Assembly (NCBI GenBank): GCA_021018815.1
Contig: JAITYX010000003.1
Location: forward strand, 11,117,501 to 11,181,500
Source of the DNA: Talinum fruticosum
Taxonomy: Eukaryota; Streptophyta; Magnoliopsida; Caryophyllales; Talinaceae
Direction of reading: 5' to 3'
Length of the DNA stretch: 64,000 bases
Part shown: positions 34,601 to 44,681 of the stretch, piece after piece
How positions within the stretch are numbered: position 1 is the stretch's first letter
Layout: every line of letters starts with the position of its first letter
Notes under the pieces: generated by a model
What the model saw: the letters and a program-made list of their open reading frames with translations, nothing else
What the model was told of the DNA's origin: nothing
Databases searched by the model: none
Made by a program: the position numbers and the translations under genes

Positions 34601-36673
34601 TTGACCTTTATCACATAGTTGAGAGATGCTTAGCAAGTTATACTTTAACCCTTTGACAAGGTATACTAGGCTAACCAGATTGCTTCCTTTCCCAATCTTG
34701 CCAATCCCAATTATCTTGCCTTTGCTATTATCCCCAAACGTGACTTTTCCTCCTTTGTAGTCCTCTAACTTAGAAAAGAGTCTTGAATCTCCGACATGTG
34801 GCATGAGCATCCACTGTCTAGGTATCAATGCCCTTTTATTCTTTTCTAAGTCACCTGCAAGTCGAAACAAACTAACCCTTCTAACTTCCTCTAATGAACC
34901 CAAGTAACACCCTTTATTATGGTCCTTTTTGAGGAAGAAGATTTTTGGAACCCAGATTTGAATGACTTTGGGTTTGGGCTGATTTTGAGTCTTCCGTTTA
35001 GAGAACTGAGTCCGTGTCTCTTTGTTTTGAGAAACTTTTCTTTGATAAACCGGTGGAGAAGGCTTTCTCCTATAAGTCGGTCCGTGCTCAGTCCTCCTTT
35101 CATTCTCATGAATAGAACCGTGTTCAACCTTCCCGAACATCACAGCTTCGGAATCGTTTTTGAAAAGTTCGTAGGAATTAGATTCCTCCTCTTTGTTAAA
35201 ACCAAGACCTTTTTTTCCGAGGAGACACATTAGGACCCTAAGAGCATATCAAGATTTTTCTTACCTTGTGTAAACTTTAAAACAAGATCTTAAGACTCGT
35301 TGAGCTTTTGCTTTAGTTACTTATTTTCCCTTCGAGTAACTCGGACTCGGTCTCATTGGATTGAGCACTAGTCTTAAGTTCTCTCGAGAGTAAGTCTCAG
35401 CTTTTCCAATTCATTTTTTAAAGAGATGCTCTCATAATTTATTGACTCATGTTGTTCTTTAAAAAGAAGAGAGTTAGAATTGGACTTTTCTTCCAAAGTG
35501 AAAATATACTTAGCTAAATCAACTTTAGAAAACTTGAGAAAGTATTCAATTACCTCCCGAGGATTTGTTTCCTCACCGTCGAGTGATTTGAATCTAACTC
35601 TGTTTCAGCCTTCCGAGTCGAGAGTGCCATCGGACATTTTGAGTCATCCGAGTTTTCCTCATCTTCGATGAGTCTACATCACTCCATGTGGCCATCATAG
35701 CCTTTTTCTTTCTTCCGCCCCTCTTTCTCTTGAGACAGTCGTTGACTATGTGTTCCTTGCTGCCACATTCAAAACAGACAGAGTTATTAGTCAAAGATAC
35801 CTTTGAAGGGGAAGAGTGTTTATCTTTTCTATCCTTCTTGTCTTGCTTATAGAACTCTTCTCTTGGCTTCTTATCCCATCTCTTGTGCTTCATTATTCTT
35901 TTGAATCCTCTAGCGATAAGTGCCATGGGATCCTCTTCCGAGTCGATGAACTCATATTTGCTTCTCCGATATCCGAGGCTTTCAGCGCAATGTTCTTATT
36001 GGTGCCGACCTCCGCATCCTCCTCTTCCAGGTGGATCTCATGGGTGAGAAGCTTCCCAATGAGTTTGTCCGGCTTCGATAGAGACAGGTTCTAAGCCTCT
36101 TCGATAGTTGTTACCTTAGGACCCCATCTTCTCATGCATAGACTTCGAGTATCTTTCTACACATTTCCTCGTGGGAAATCTTTTTACCCGAGATTTGAGA
36201 TTGTTGGTAATCTCGGTGAAGCGGATGAACATCCGAGTGAGGTTTTCTTCTGTCTCCATCTTGAACAGCTCATACTTGTGAAGATATTGGCTTATCTTCG
36301 CTTGTCGACCTGGCTTGTGCCTTCGAAGTATTGACCAGTGTGTCCCATACTTCTTTGGCTGTGTCACGAGCGGACACTCGGTTGTACTCTTCCGAGCCGA
36401 TGGCGTACATCGAATGTCATCGCTCGAAAGTTCTTTCCGAACTTTTCTGTTTCTTCAGCAGATGAACTCGGCATTTGTCTTAGGCACGAGTCTTGTTTCT
36501 TCTGTCTTCATGGGAATGTAGTTGCCTACTTGTATGATGTTCTAGACATCTTCATCATGATCTAGCAGGAAACATTCCATGAGCTTCTTCCAAGTGCACG
36601 AGTTAGATCCTTTGAACTTTGGTGGTCCGCTTGAAGATCTTCCTTCATCGAACTCTCCGTTGTTCCGAGCCAT
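31675..36673 (-). pseudogene. S4 gag-pol
   Basis: ATG at 36673 (MARNNGEFDE). Gag has a UBN2-like region at ~36100-36600, zinc knuckle CFECGSKEHIVNDC at ~35745-35795 and an acidic tract. The protease DSG active site is at about 34813-34818, with GKGSNLVSLVYLVKGLKYN downstream. GAG-pre-integrase/integrase lies at 33577-34430 (LEMLHMNLCGEI; KTPYEPYKGKKPKISYF). RT spans ~32380-33200 with a YVDD-type box near 32613. RNase H has KCDNRVQLASPRIRFEHSK and ADIFTKPL, ending LGMLNA at 31675. About 5.0 kb, the normal gag-pol size for the family. It is frameshifted in many places but colinear throughout. Confidence 0.9.
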
Positions 36674-36710
36674 TTGATCTTTAGACCTTTGGATGGTTAG
36701 ATCCTTTCGC

Positions 36711-36730
36711 AAGGCTAGGCTCGATACCAA
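36711..36730 (-). promoter_or_regulatory. Primer-binding site (S4)
   Basis: The minus strand reads TTGGTATCGAGCCTAGCC beside the 5' LTR, with CAGAG again read as CGAG. Confidence 0.78.
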
Positions 36731-36731
36731 T

Positions 36732-38292
36732 TGAAGGTTTGCTCTCGGAGAAGCTAAGTCACCCTAGAGGGGGTGAATAGGGTGATGAGGAAATTCGCTC
36801 CGAGTTAAACACTTGATATGATTCTAAGGAGAGTGTGAGTCAAGAATGAACTCGGAAAAACACCGACTCGAAATAAGTGGAAGATGAAGATACAGATTGG
36901 ACAACACTTTAAATCTGTCCGAGTCTAGATTGGACTCGGAAAAGTATCAACTCATAAATTACGTGGAAACCCTCCCGGGGCGGAAAACCATGGACCGTCT
37001 AATCCGGGCATGAAGTCAAATCCACTATTTTGAATCCACAAAATATAGTAGAATGACTCAATCGAGTTGCTCCCTTAGACAACTTCTTACAAGTTTTTCC
37101 TAGACTTAGAAATTTCCTTATCTCGATATAGTACTTCCTAACTAAGATAACCTTTACAGCTAGGGACAACTGAGCTGAGATAACCCTTATAGCTCAATCA
37201 AGGGACCTTATTCGAAAGTAAGAATAAGTGTTTGTGATCGAATACAAGACCTTACAACTCGTAAAATATTAATTACGAGTTGGAGTTGCAAGTAGAAGAT
37301 TGAATATGAATACAAATACTTTTGCTCAAGTATATGTATTGACAGTTGGTTCAGCAATCTTCAAGTCTTGAGAGTTGGCTTTTATTTATAGATGATCAAG
37401 CCGACTAGCCGTTGTGACCATCTTTTGACTGGAAGTCCTTGGTGACCATTGTAAAAGATTTTCTAAGTAGCTCGGAAAATATTCGTTGATGTATGTTGGG
37501 CAACGGCTCTTAACTCTTTTGAAAGTCCCAAAACCACCGGCAATCTCTTGAAAAGTAAGATGGAAACCACTTGTTAAGTTTAGCGTTATAGATTTCCAGC
37601 TTTGGAAACAGACAACCCCGACATAGTGTCCAGGGCTAGGTCGCAGATGGAAAAAGCCTTGTTCTGTTGGTGATTTGACGTTTTGAAGCTAGTTACTTTT
37701 GTAATTAAAAAATAGGATAGCCTCATTTGAATAACCTACAAAAGTAAATCAATTTGGTTCTCAAAGTATAAAATACTTTGGTCCAAGATTAGACACGAGA
37801 TAATAAATTAATTAAGATAATTAAGTGCATAATTATCCGAGTTAGAGAAACCAATGGAATATTCTGAGTCTAATATCCATGAGACTCAAAATCCTTCGAG
37901 TCGAGTCTAAGAGAGAATCAAGTCAAATAAAGAATATCAAACTTGATTTAAACAAAGCAAAGTTCAAACAAAATATGCTCGACTTAGAAGAATGAATTAT
38001 AAAGTCGGATATGTGATTATGCAAAATAGAACATTTGTTTGAACATGCGATATATCCGAATGTTGTTTGAGTGACTCGGAATAGTGTGTGAACAGAGTCC
38101 GCTTTCGAGTAGTCAAAATCAAGTGAGAACATATGCAATGGTTTCGTAACACTTAGAAAAGATGATCTATCACTCGTAAAAGTTTCCAAAGCACACGTAA
38201 TGACTTGAAATCAAAACCTTATGAGAGTCGAAGTCTTATACCCGATTCTTTGATGGAAGTCGAATGATGTATATGTAAAGTTTGAGTCTTCA
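36732..38292 (-). repeat. S4 5' LTR
   Basis: About 1561 bp, TGAAG to CTTCA. TATA-like box (minus CTATAAATAA) at about 37381-37391. After 38292 the sequence changes to Tat-type DNA. Confidence 0.88.
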
Positions 38293-38781
38293 TTTAAGAT
38301 TTTACTAAATAGATGGTGTGATGGGCCAGGCCCGCACCAACCAGGTCGTGCCATGGGCGACGTCGACCACCACCAGGACATCGATGGGCTAGTCGAGCCG
38401 GACAATCTGCCTTGGCCTTATTTTTGTAATTATTTATTTTGACGGTCCAATCGGACGGTCCGGTTATCTAATTAATTGTTATTCTATGTTGGACAGTCCA
38501 ATTAGACGGTCCATTGGTTCAATGAATTTTTTAATTATCTTAATTAATTATAAGGACGGGTCATAGTAGGCGGTCCAAATTTATTTACTCCTCTAGGTGA
38601 GCGATAAAAAGAAAGGCATAAAAGTGGGCATAAATTTATTACTTTTATTAATAAACGGTATGCCTACTTATTACTCGAATACATAGCTAATAAAAGGCAA
38701 ATAGAAACAAGCATATTAGTTGAAAAAAAATAAACTATTCTAAAGAGGCAAAACTAAAATTCCAAAATTATTTTATTCTTC
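38293..38781 (+). other. TatB noncoding junction region
   Basis: No gene. It contains several copies of a 'gacggtcca(a/g)t' box (38440-38580), also present at 46085-46110 in TatC, and a GC-rich block at 38330-38400. Confidence 0.5.
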
Positions 38782-40476
38782 TTAAAAATTCTCTCTAAAA
38801 ATTAAGTCGAAGACTATTTTCACTTTCTTCCCTTTCGGATCACTAGACTCAGCCGCATCATCCCGGGTGCGCTTCTTTTGCTCTTCAATCCTACGGACCC
38901 TCCTCTCTTCAGCTTCCTTGGCCTCGGATTCTCTTCTACGGGCTCGTTCATCAATTTGGGGGTTTACTTTGCGAATCGAAGAGGTGCGGCAGCGAGAACA
39001 CCTCCACTGGGATCGCGATCTCAAGTCCTCGGTGCCTTGCTACGCTTAGGGTTTACTTCCACTATACACCCCAATAATATTCAAAAACTATAGTGGTATG
39101 TTCATCTACAAGTTTCGATAGCTTCGGCATGTTCATCCAATACTTGAGCCATGCCGAAACCCGCCTTAAACTACCAAAACCTGCGAACAGGTTAAAAGAT
39201 AGCAGGCCAAACACAGTCTAGATAAGGGATCACCTGCTCTTGTCCCATTTGCAGCAATACATGGTCAAGGAAGTAGTATGTACTGGTTTTTATACCCATA
39301 GGCGTACAAAGGACTGTTGCTCGGTGTATGTCCTAAATTGGGACACTTTCCAGTGATTAATATACCATGTAGCGGTATTATTGTTTTAAGCCAAGCCTCC
39401 CACCAAGAAGTTGGATGATCGGTTAACACGCTCAATCACTTCCGCCGACGTAACTATGTCGGCAGGCATGAGTCCACTTTTGCAGGAGCTTGAATCAATT
39501 GAAGATGGTCCATCAATCAAATTTGTACACAATAGATAAAACATTCATAAGAGTCTTGCACGGTAGAATTCATCCTTATTTACGACCAAACAGGAGATAA
39601 AATAAATTTTTTAAAAAAAGAAGGGCGAAATACGAAAAGCTAAGACTTTGGACAAAAACCCCGAGCTTCTCTAGCCTCGGCGGCGACGGACAGCTGCCTC
39701 TATGGTCGGCGCCGCCCACTTAGTCACATCGGCTAGTCCTAGTTGTTATTTTCCGATCACCTGCAATAATAGAGGTCTCCCAACGAAAGTCTTCGTGTAT
39801 TAGCTTCGACCTGGTCTAGCCCTATAATGGTTTCAAGCAACAATCGGCAGAGTTAGAGAACAGTAGTCCTCCCAATTGCTCCACAAAGCTCAGTAACACA
39901 ACAGGAGCCATGCCCTCCGGCCTCATACTAGTAAGAAACCACCCATCGGATAGGTGATTATAGCTCGACTTCTCAAAATGAGGGTAGACTACGATGAGTA
40001 CATCATGCGATAATGCTTCATTAGATTCATTAAGTCTACCTAATCCCTAATAAGAACACAACTTAGATTCATATTGTTTAGCTTCGGAAGGTACTTGTAT
40101 GTTTCATGCATATTATCAAAGGACTTGGGCATAACGAGGTTTAGTATGGCATTGGATGCCCGGAATAGCATCAAACTCTTCGGGTAGGGGACATAATTCT
40201 CTATCCCCAAACCCGAACATGTGGTAATGTGAATCCCGGTATGCCACAGCGAGCCCTTAGGAAAGTCTAATAAACTTTCCCATGTCGAAAGCTAAATACG
40301 GTATTCAGTCCATGTTGGGACAATCTTACCCTATCAACATTTGTCATCTCGTGCATGCAACGAGACAACTCGATCATATAATTCATATTTAAAAGTAGAA
40401 AGGAATTGAAGGCACCGAGGAATTTTCTTAGGAATTGTGTTTTTGAGGGAATTGTAGAAGAAGGTTCATAAGGCAT
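38782..40476 (-). pseudogene. TatB antisense ORF 2 (DUF7745-like) remnant
   Basis: On the minus strand, opposite to the element: MPYEPSS start near 40476; FGDRELCPLPEEFDAI near 40170-40210; NLMKHY-type motif near 40010. The C-terminus is highly charged: ERARRRESEAKEAEERRVRR, then KGKKVKIVFD and a stop at 38782. The same order occurs in TatC antisense ORF 2 (46352-47970). The pattern FxFGDxExCPLPxEFDAIL recalls the ELTPTxEEYxxLL part of DUF7745-type plant transposon proteins, but that assignment is tentative. The Lys/Arg/Glu tail suggests a coiled coil with a nuclear-localisation signal. Confidence 0.55.
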
Positions 40477-40484
40477 AATTTTCG

Positions 40485-40545
40485 GTACCCAGCGAAGTGT
40501 CCAATTGTTAGCGAGTCTCCGGGTTCGAGTCCCGTTACGCCATGC
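40485..40545 (+). other. tRNA-like fragment with B-box
   Basis: GGTTCGAGTCC at 40522-40532 matches the RNA polymerase III B-box consensus, and the T-arm nearly pairs. An A-box-like AGCGAAGTG lies about 30 bp upstream, and the 3' side ends in ACGCCA. I could not fold a full cloverleaf, and the T-stem has a mismatch. It could be a tRNA pseudogene, a SINE head or chance. TatC lacks the block at the matching place. Confidence 0.25.
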
Positions 40546-40899
40546 TACTAAAGATCGATAGAGCCTCGACCACCAGCATGGCCGACGCCGGCCGGACCAG
40601 CCAATCTAACTTTTTTTTTTCAGCTCGAGCACTCCTTGGGCCATTTTTCCGCTTTAGGCCCATTTCGGCCAAGCCCTATTATTTGGACCATCAACTTACA
40701 AGTTCCCCTTCTCCATTTTATTAATTTCTTTTAGGGGAAAGGGGCTAGTACAATTTTTTCAATTTGTCTTCGTATTTTTCCTTAGAATTTTTGCATCATA
40801 TTAATAACGAAAGCATTTTTAGAATTGAGTCCTTGCATTCATCCCATTGCATAAAGTTAAAATGTTACGGAACATTAAAAATAAATGCACCCTACAAGG

Positions 40900-41330
40900 G
40901 ATTGACTAATCTTCATCATCGAAGCATCATCAAAGAGATAATTATCGAAGACCTCCAAGATGGACGCAGAAAACCGACCGTCTCCACCAGCTTATGAAAC
41001 GCTAGCCCCGTAATCCCAAGATTGAGAAACTCCATGAGAAGGCCCACTATAGGACATCTAGTGGAAGTCAATTGGATTTTCATGACGATCATGTGCTTGG
41101 AGAGGCGGGATGTCCATAAACTCTTCAAAAAGCTACGCCGGACCAAAAAAACTAGGCTCGAAAGAATTAGGCCCTACTTTAGAAGCACTCCGATGATGTG
41201 AGCGATGTGAAGAGCACTAGGAAGTGCCCGGTCTAGCCATACTACCAGGGGCATTTGTTGACCAGATGAGTTCACTTGAGCTCCCGAGCCACCGAGGAAG
41301 GCTCTCGCCAAAGACGTACTAGTCTAACGA
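40900..41330 (-). pseudogene. TatB antisense ORF 1, C-terminal tail only
   Basis: The minus strand encodes a Ser/Gly/His-rich tail (GPSHGVSQSWDYG) ending in an acidic SILEVFDNYLFDDAS. TatC 48322-48510 has the equivalent RPSHGASRSWDQGGG and VMDVFGNYIFDDDS. The plant mobile domain that precedes it in TatC is deleted here. Confidence 0.55.
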
Positions 41331-41716
41331 CTCTATAAAGATAACATATCGATTTTCGATCTATTTTTTACTGAAATATTCGAGTAAAATACTAAACTTT
41401 TGTCCATATGATTATCTACTAAAAAGCATGTTAGTACGAGCAAATTATCAGGCCAAGCTTCGGATCAAAGAACTATAGAAGTTTCAAGCATAAAAGTTCA
41501 CCGAGCTTTAGGCTTTGATCAAGCCAAGCTCAAGATCCTCTTAGCGAACATTAGAACACATGCATGGCGATCAAGTCCAAGCCCCGTCTCAAAGTTTAGG
41601 TTTGACGAGCAACCAATACCAAACATTACATAACAGTTAAGTATTCAAAGTAATGCACAAAATTGAGATAAGTATCCTTTAGTGTCTACTTTGACTCTTT
41701 GTCTTTCGGACTTGGT

Positions 41717-41732
41717 CAAAGTGGGCGCTAAC
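41717..41732 (+). other. Polypurine tract (TatB)
   Basis: CAAAGTGGGCGCTAAC directly before the LTR start. It matches CAAAGTGGGGCTTAC at 51626. Confidence 0.6.
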
Positions 41733-42500
41733 TTTAGACATCTAAAACGTGTCATCCCTTATCTCCTTTATTTTATGTAATTTATTTTATTGGCCCTATA
41801 ATGAAATCCCGAGTCCTATTTGAGGATTTGGATCACGGACAATATTTAATTGGTTTGATCGAAGCCGATAAACCACAAAAAACCTTTAGCACAAAATAAA
41901 TAGCATTTTGCCTTGGGTCGGTCCAAAATCCTTTTCTTTCGGACGGTCCAAGCACTGTGTCAATGCTCTAGTGTCAACAAAAGTCCGACGCCACATACAA
42001 GGAGATTCCATGCTTAAAACGTCGTGTTTCATCACCGAGTGCCCAACCCGGATACGGACCTAAAGACATCAAAATGACATCATATGGCTGGCGTCGCATT
42101 TCATGGTCGGAATCACCAAAACGTTACGTTTTGCTGCAAAGAGTCCAACCGAGACACGGAGCTTATTTCCTCAAAATGACAAAGTCCGTCGCTACGCACT
42201 GGTCCAAACACTCCTGAAACGATGCATTTTGTTCGAGTCTTGCTACAACACGGATGAAGCTAGAGAACTAAAACGATGTAGTTTTGGTGCGGCACCGCGC
42301 ATCCCAAGATCTAGTTCTATCCCTATTTTTGGTCCGATTTTTTGTGATTTTTCAAATGGTGCTCTGCTGGCTGCTGCAGCTAACAGCGAGATAGTCTGCT
42401 CTGCTGGTTGCTTGCAGCCAGACAGCAGGCGAATAGCTGCTTTGTTGGCTGCAGCCAGCAGCTGCTACTATCTGCTGACCAAAGGGTGCAAAGGGCGGGA
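41733..42500 (+). repeat. TatB LTR, 3' truncated
   Basis: It starts TTTAGACATC where TatC has TGTAGACACC and runs colinear with 51641-52400: 'ccttgggtcggtcca', 'ctttcgg.c.gtcca' and several AAAACG...CGTTTT sub-repeats. It ends near 42500, where CACTA sequence begins. A CTG/CAG-rich stretch at 42359-42480 has no counterpart in TatC. Confidence 0.7.
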
Positions 42501-42665
42501 ATGAGCCATCTTTTCTTCAAATGTTCCGTGAAACTCATAAAAAGGGTGATGAGCTTGCAACTCTAGAGATAACTCACAAAATATGTACGTATAATATTAT
42601 AAGCCTACGTTTTTTAACTTTAGTTGGCAAGTGCGATGTATTATTGTCATTGTTGTACTTTATAG

Positions 42666-43040
42666 GATGAAATCCGAGATGTTATAGAAAAAGACCCTTC
42701 TCTTTCCCATCCGGAGGTAGATTGTGTTTTTGTAAAATAATTTTTATAACATGTTACACGATATTTATGTTTTGTATATGCATTTTTCCTATTTAATGTG
42801 CGGGTTGCTAATAGGGTTTTCAAATCAAAATCGAAAGATCGAGTAGTTGGCTTTGGAGGAGTAAAGGCAAAAGATTTAAGGAGACCTTTTCCTAGTAGAG
42901 CTAAACTTGAAATTAAATTCCATGCTGCTAGAAAGAAATTGAGGTTCTTCATGAATGTGTGGTAATAGTTGAAACGAGAAACGAAAAGCTTCAAAATCGT
43001 TTAGAGTCGGTTGAGTCGAAATAGCAAATTTCAAGGATGC
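42666..43040 (+). pseudogene. CACTA transposase-associated fragment
   Basis: Reads DEIRDVIEKDPSLSHPEVDC, then, after an intron-like GT...AG gap (~42730-42812), KDRVVGFGGVKAKDLRRPFP and AKLEIKFHAARKK. A shifted coiled-coil-like tail (LHECVVIVETRNEKLQNRLE) follows. This resembles the C-terminal Transposase_24/En-Spm-associated proteins of plants, in which 'DPSLSHxEV' and 'GxGxGLxAKDL' type motifs precede a coiled coil. It would help bind element ends. No DDE catalytic region remains. Confidence 0.6.
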
Positions 43041-44299
43041 CATTTTCCAGCGAGTTCAACATCCATAATCCATCGACTTAAAATGAACCTTGTTTTCGCC
43101 GGGTGAGTAGCTTGATTTAGTTTAATAGAATGCGATGAAATATCAAACATTGTTTGAGGTTAGACATAAAGGTCAATTGTGATTAAAACTTAGTGTAACT
43201 GGTTAATAGTTGACAATTGGGATATACTTCGACTACCTAAGATTTGTTGTCACATTTAGAGGCAAAGAATTGAAACATTTGCTTTTGAGAGTTCCTTTTG
43301 GGTTTTTGATTATAATTGTGATTCTGGAGTAGGAAGGTTATAAATATAATTGAGACAAATTCATAGTATGATTTTGACATATAGGTTTCAATCAAGTGTA
43401 AGAGCACTATTAAAGACTTGATTTTGCTTGAATATGCTTTAGTGAAGAACTACTCTAAGTTTGGCACTAAGATCTATTAGCTTTGCTTTGTGGTTCCTTG
43501 ATTGAATAATATACTTTTTGATTGAAGGGAACAATATATCTTTTGAGATTGGAAAGAAAGAATGTTGATGTGTAGGAATCATGGATATATTTCCATTGCA
43601 CTTGCTCTTAACTTGATTGACTTAAGAGATTTATCCCTTTTTAGAAAGTCTAACCTATTATGCTCCCCCAAGCTCTTCCTGTCTCTTTGTCATGGTGTTG
43701 ATGCCCTTGGTATAACCCTTCCATCCATGAACAAAATTTGTTGGACCATTTTCAAACATTCATGCATCTTTGATATCGATACAGAGCACAACTTCTGCAT
43801 GTATTGTAATGCAATGCACCGATGATGCAATTGTAGCTCCGAACATCAAATGGTGGTTGTTTGTTTGAGTTACATATGTTTGTTTGATAAGAAGTTGAAT
43901 ACTTTTGCAATTTTGTAAAAGTTGTAATAATTCTCTATTTTTTGCGAGATGTGGACTTGTGAGAGGTGGATCTGCTCATTCAAGTTCCAACACTTCCTTA
44001 CCTTTTATGAGTAGTTGATGAAGATTTATATTTTCTAAATCATTTGGAGGACTTCATTTGTTTTTTAGTTTTTGGTTAATATTGCTTGTACTCAAATATC
44101 AATTACTATGAGGACTTCTAGTTTTCTCGATTGTTTTTTAGATTATGTGTTTTAGGATGCTTTTGATATTAGGTTATGTTTTATATTGTGTATTCGCAAA
44201 CTAGTGGTATTCAAAGGAATTAATACATATCAATTCGAGTTTGTTGTTACTATATATTAATGATCAATAGTTTATTACATTATTTTAAATATAATTGAC
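43041..44299. other. CACTA 3' noncoding, no gene seen
   Basis: AT-rich sequence. The 87-codon frame at 43562-43825 has no motif I recognise. Confidence 0.4.
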
Positions 44300-44681
44300 A
44301 AAATTATATATTTAGGCTATCCATAATATTATTAACGATGAAAATGTTAATCGTTAAAGAAATAACGATGAACCAAATTGGTTGTTAATGTTCTTGATTT
44401 TAATTTTTGTATTTATGGTTCTTCTAAATCTACAACGAAAAATTTTGTTGTTAATGATATGTAGTTCATCGTTATTCAATCAACTAATTACGACGACATC
44501 TTGTTTCATCGTTATTTTAAGTAACGACGAAAATTTTAAATTCATTGTTAAAAGTATTAACGAGGGAAGCACTAACGACGATCGACGACCAAAATTTTTT
44601 GGTCGTTAATCACTTTAACGACAATAAAATGTACTTTTAACGACCAATTTATTCGTCGTTAGAACCCTTTTTCTAGTAGTG
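44300..44681 (+). repeat. CACTA subterminal repeats and terminal inverted repeat
   Basis: Many copies of TTAACGA/CGTCGTTA/TCGTTA in both orientations within 380 bp, ending at the TIR. Such arrays are bound by the element's own DNA-binding protein in En/Spm. The next bases after 44681 are ATC, a possible 3-bp target duplication that cannot be confirmed without the left end. Confidence 0.8.

Larger units (their letters stand above)
28579..38292 (-). mobile_element. Sirevirus element S4, 3' LTR truncated
   Basis: Minus-strand order: 5' LTR 38292-36732, primer-binding site, gag-pol 36673-31675, spacer, extra ORF 31030-29426, two polypurine tracts, then only the first ~250 bp of the 3' LTR (28826-28579). 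Loss of the 3' LTR end and of S3 downstream of gag is best explained by one deletion with a short shared AT-rich sequence at the joint. No target duplication can therefore be found. Confidence 0.88.
38293..42500 (+). mobile_element. Tat-type Ty3/gypsy 3' portion (TatB)
   Basis: It is colinear with 45950-52480 of TatC: a GC-rich repeat near 38330-38400, 'gacggtcca' boxes, antisense ORF 2, antisense ORF 1 tail, polypurine tract 41717-41732 and the start of an LTR. No gag-pol is present. A ~2.4-kb block carrying the plant mobile domain in TatC is missing here, with the joint near 41330. Confidence 0.7.
42501..44681 (+). mobile_element. CACTA (En/Spm) transposon, 3' part
   Basis: It ends at 44681 in TTTTTCTAGTAGTG, the reverse complement of the CACTACTAGAAAAA terminal repeat of plant CACTA elements. 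Subterminal repeats are described separately. A transposase-associated coding fragment lies at 42666-43040 in the matching orientation. The 5' terminus is missing and the flanks are different Tat elements, so the left side was lost or rearranged. Between 43050 and 44300 I see no gene. Confidence 0.75.

Noticed and set aside
40485..40545. Functional tRNA gene
   Set aside because: The B-box is good but no complete cloverleaf or acceptor pairing could be formed, so it is listed only as a tRNA-like fragment.
43562..43825. 87-codon frame as a gene
   Set aside because: No recognised motif, AT-rich CACTA 3' noncoding context, no sister copy to support it.
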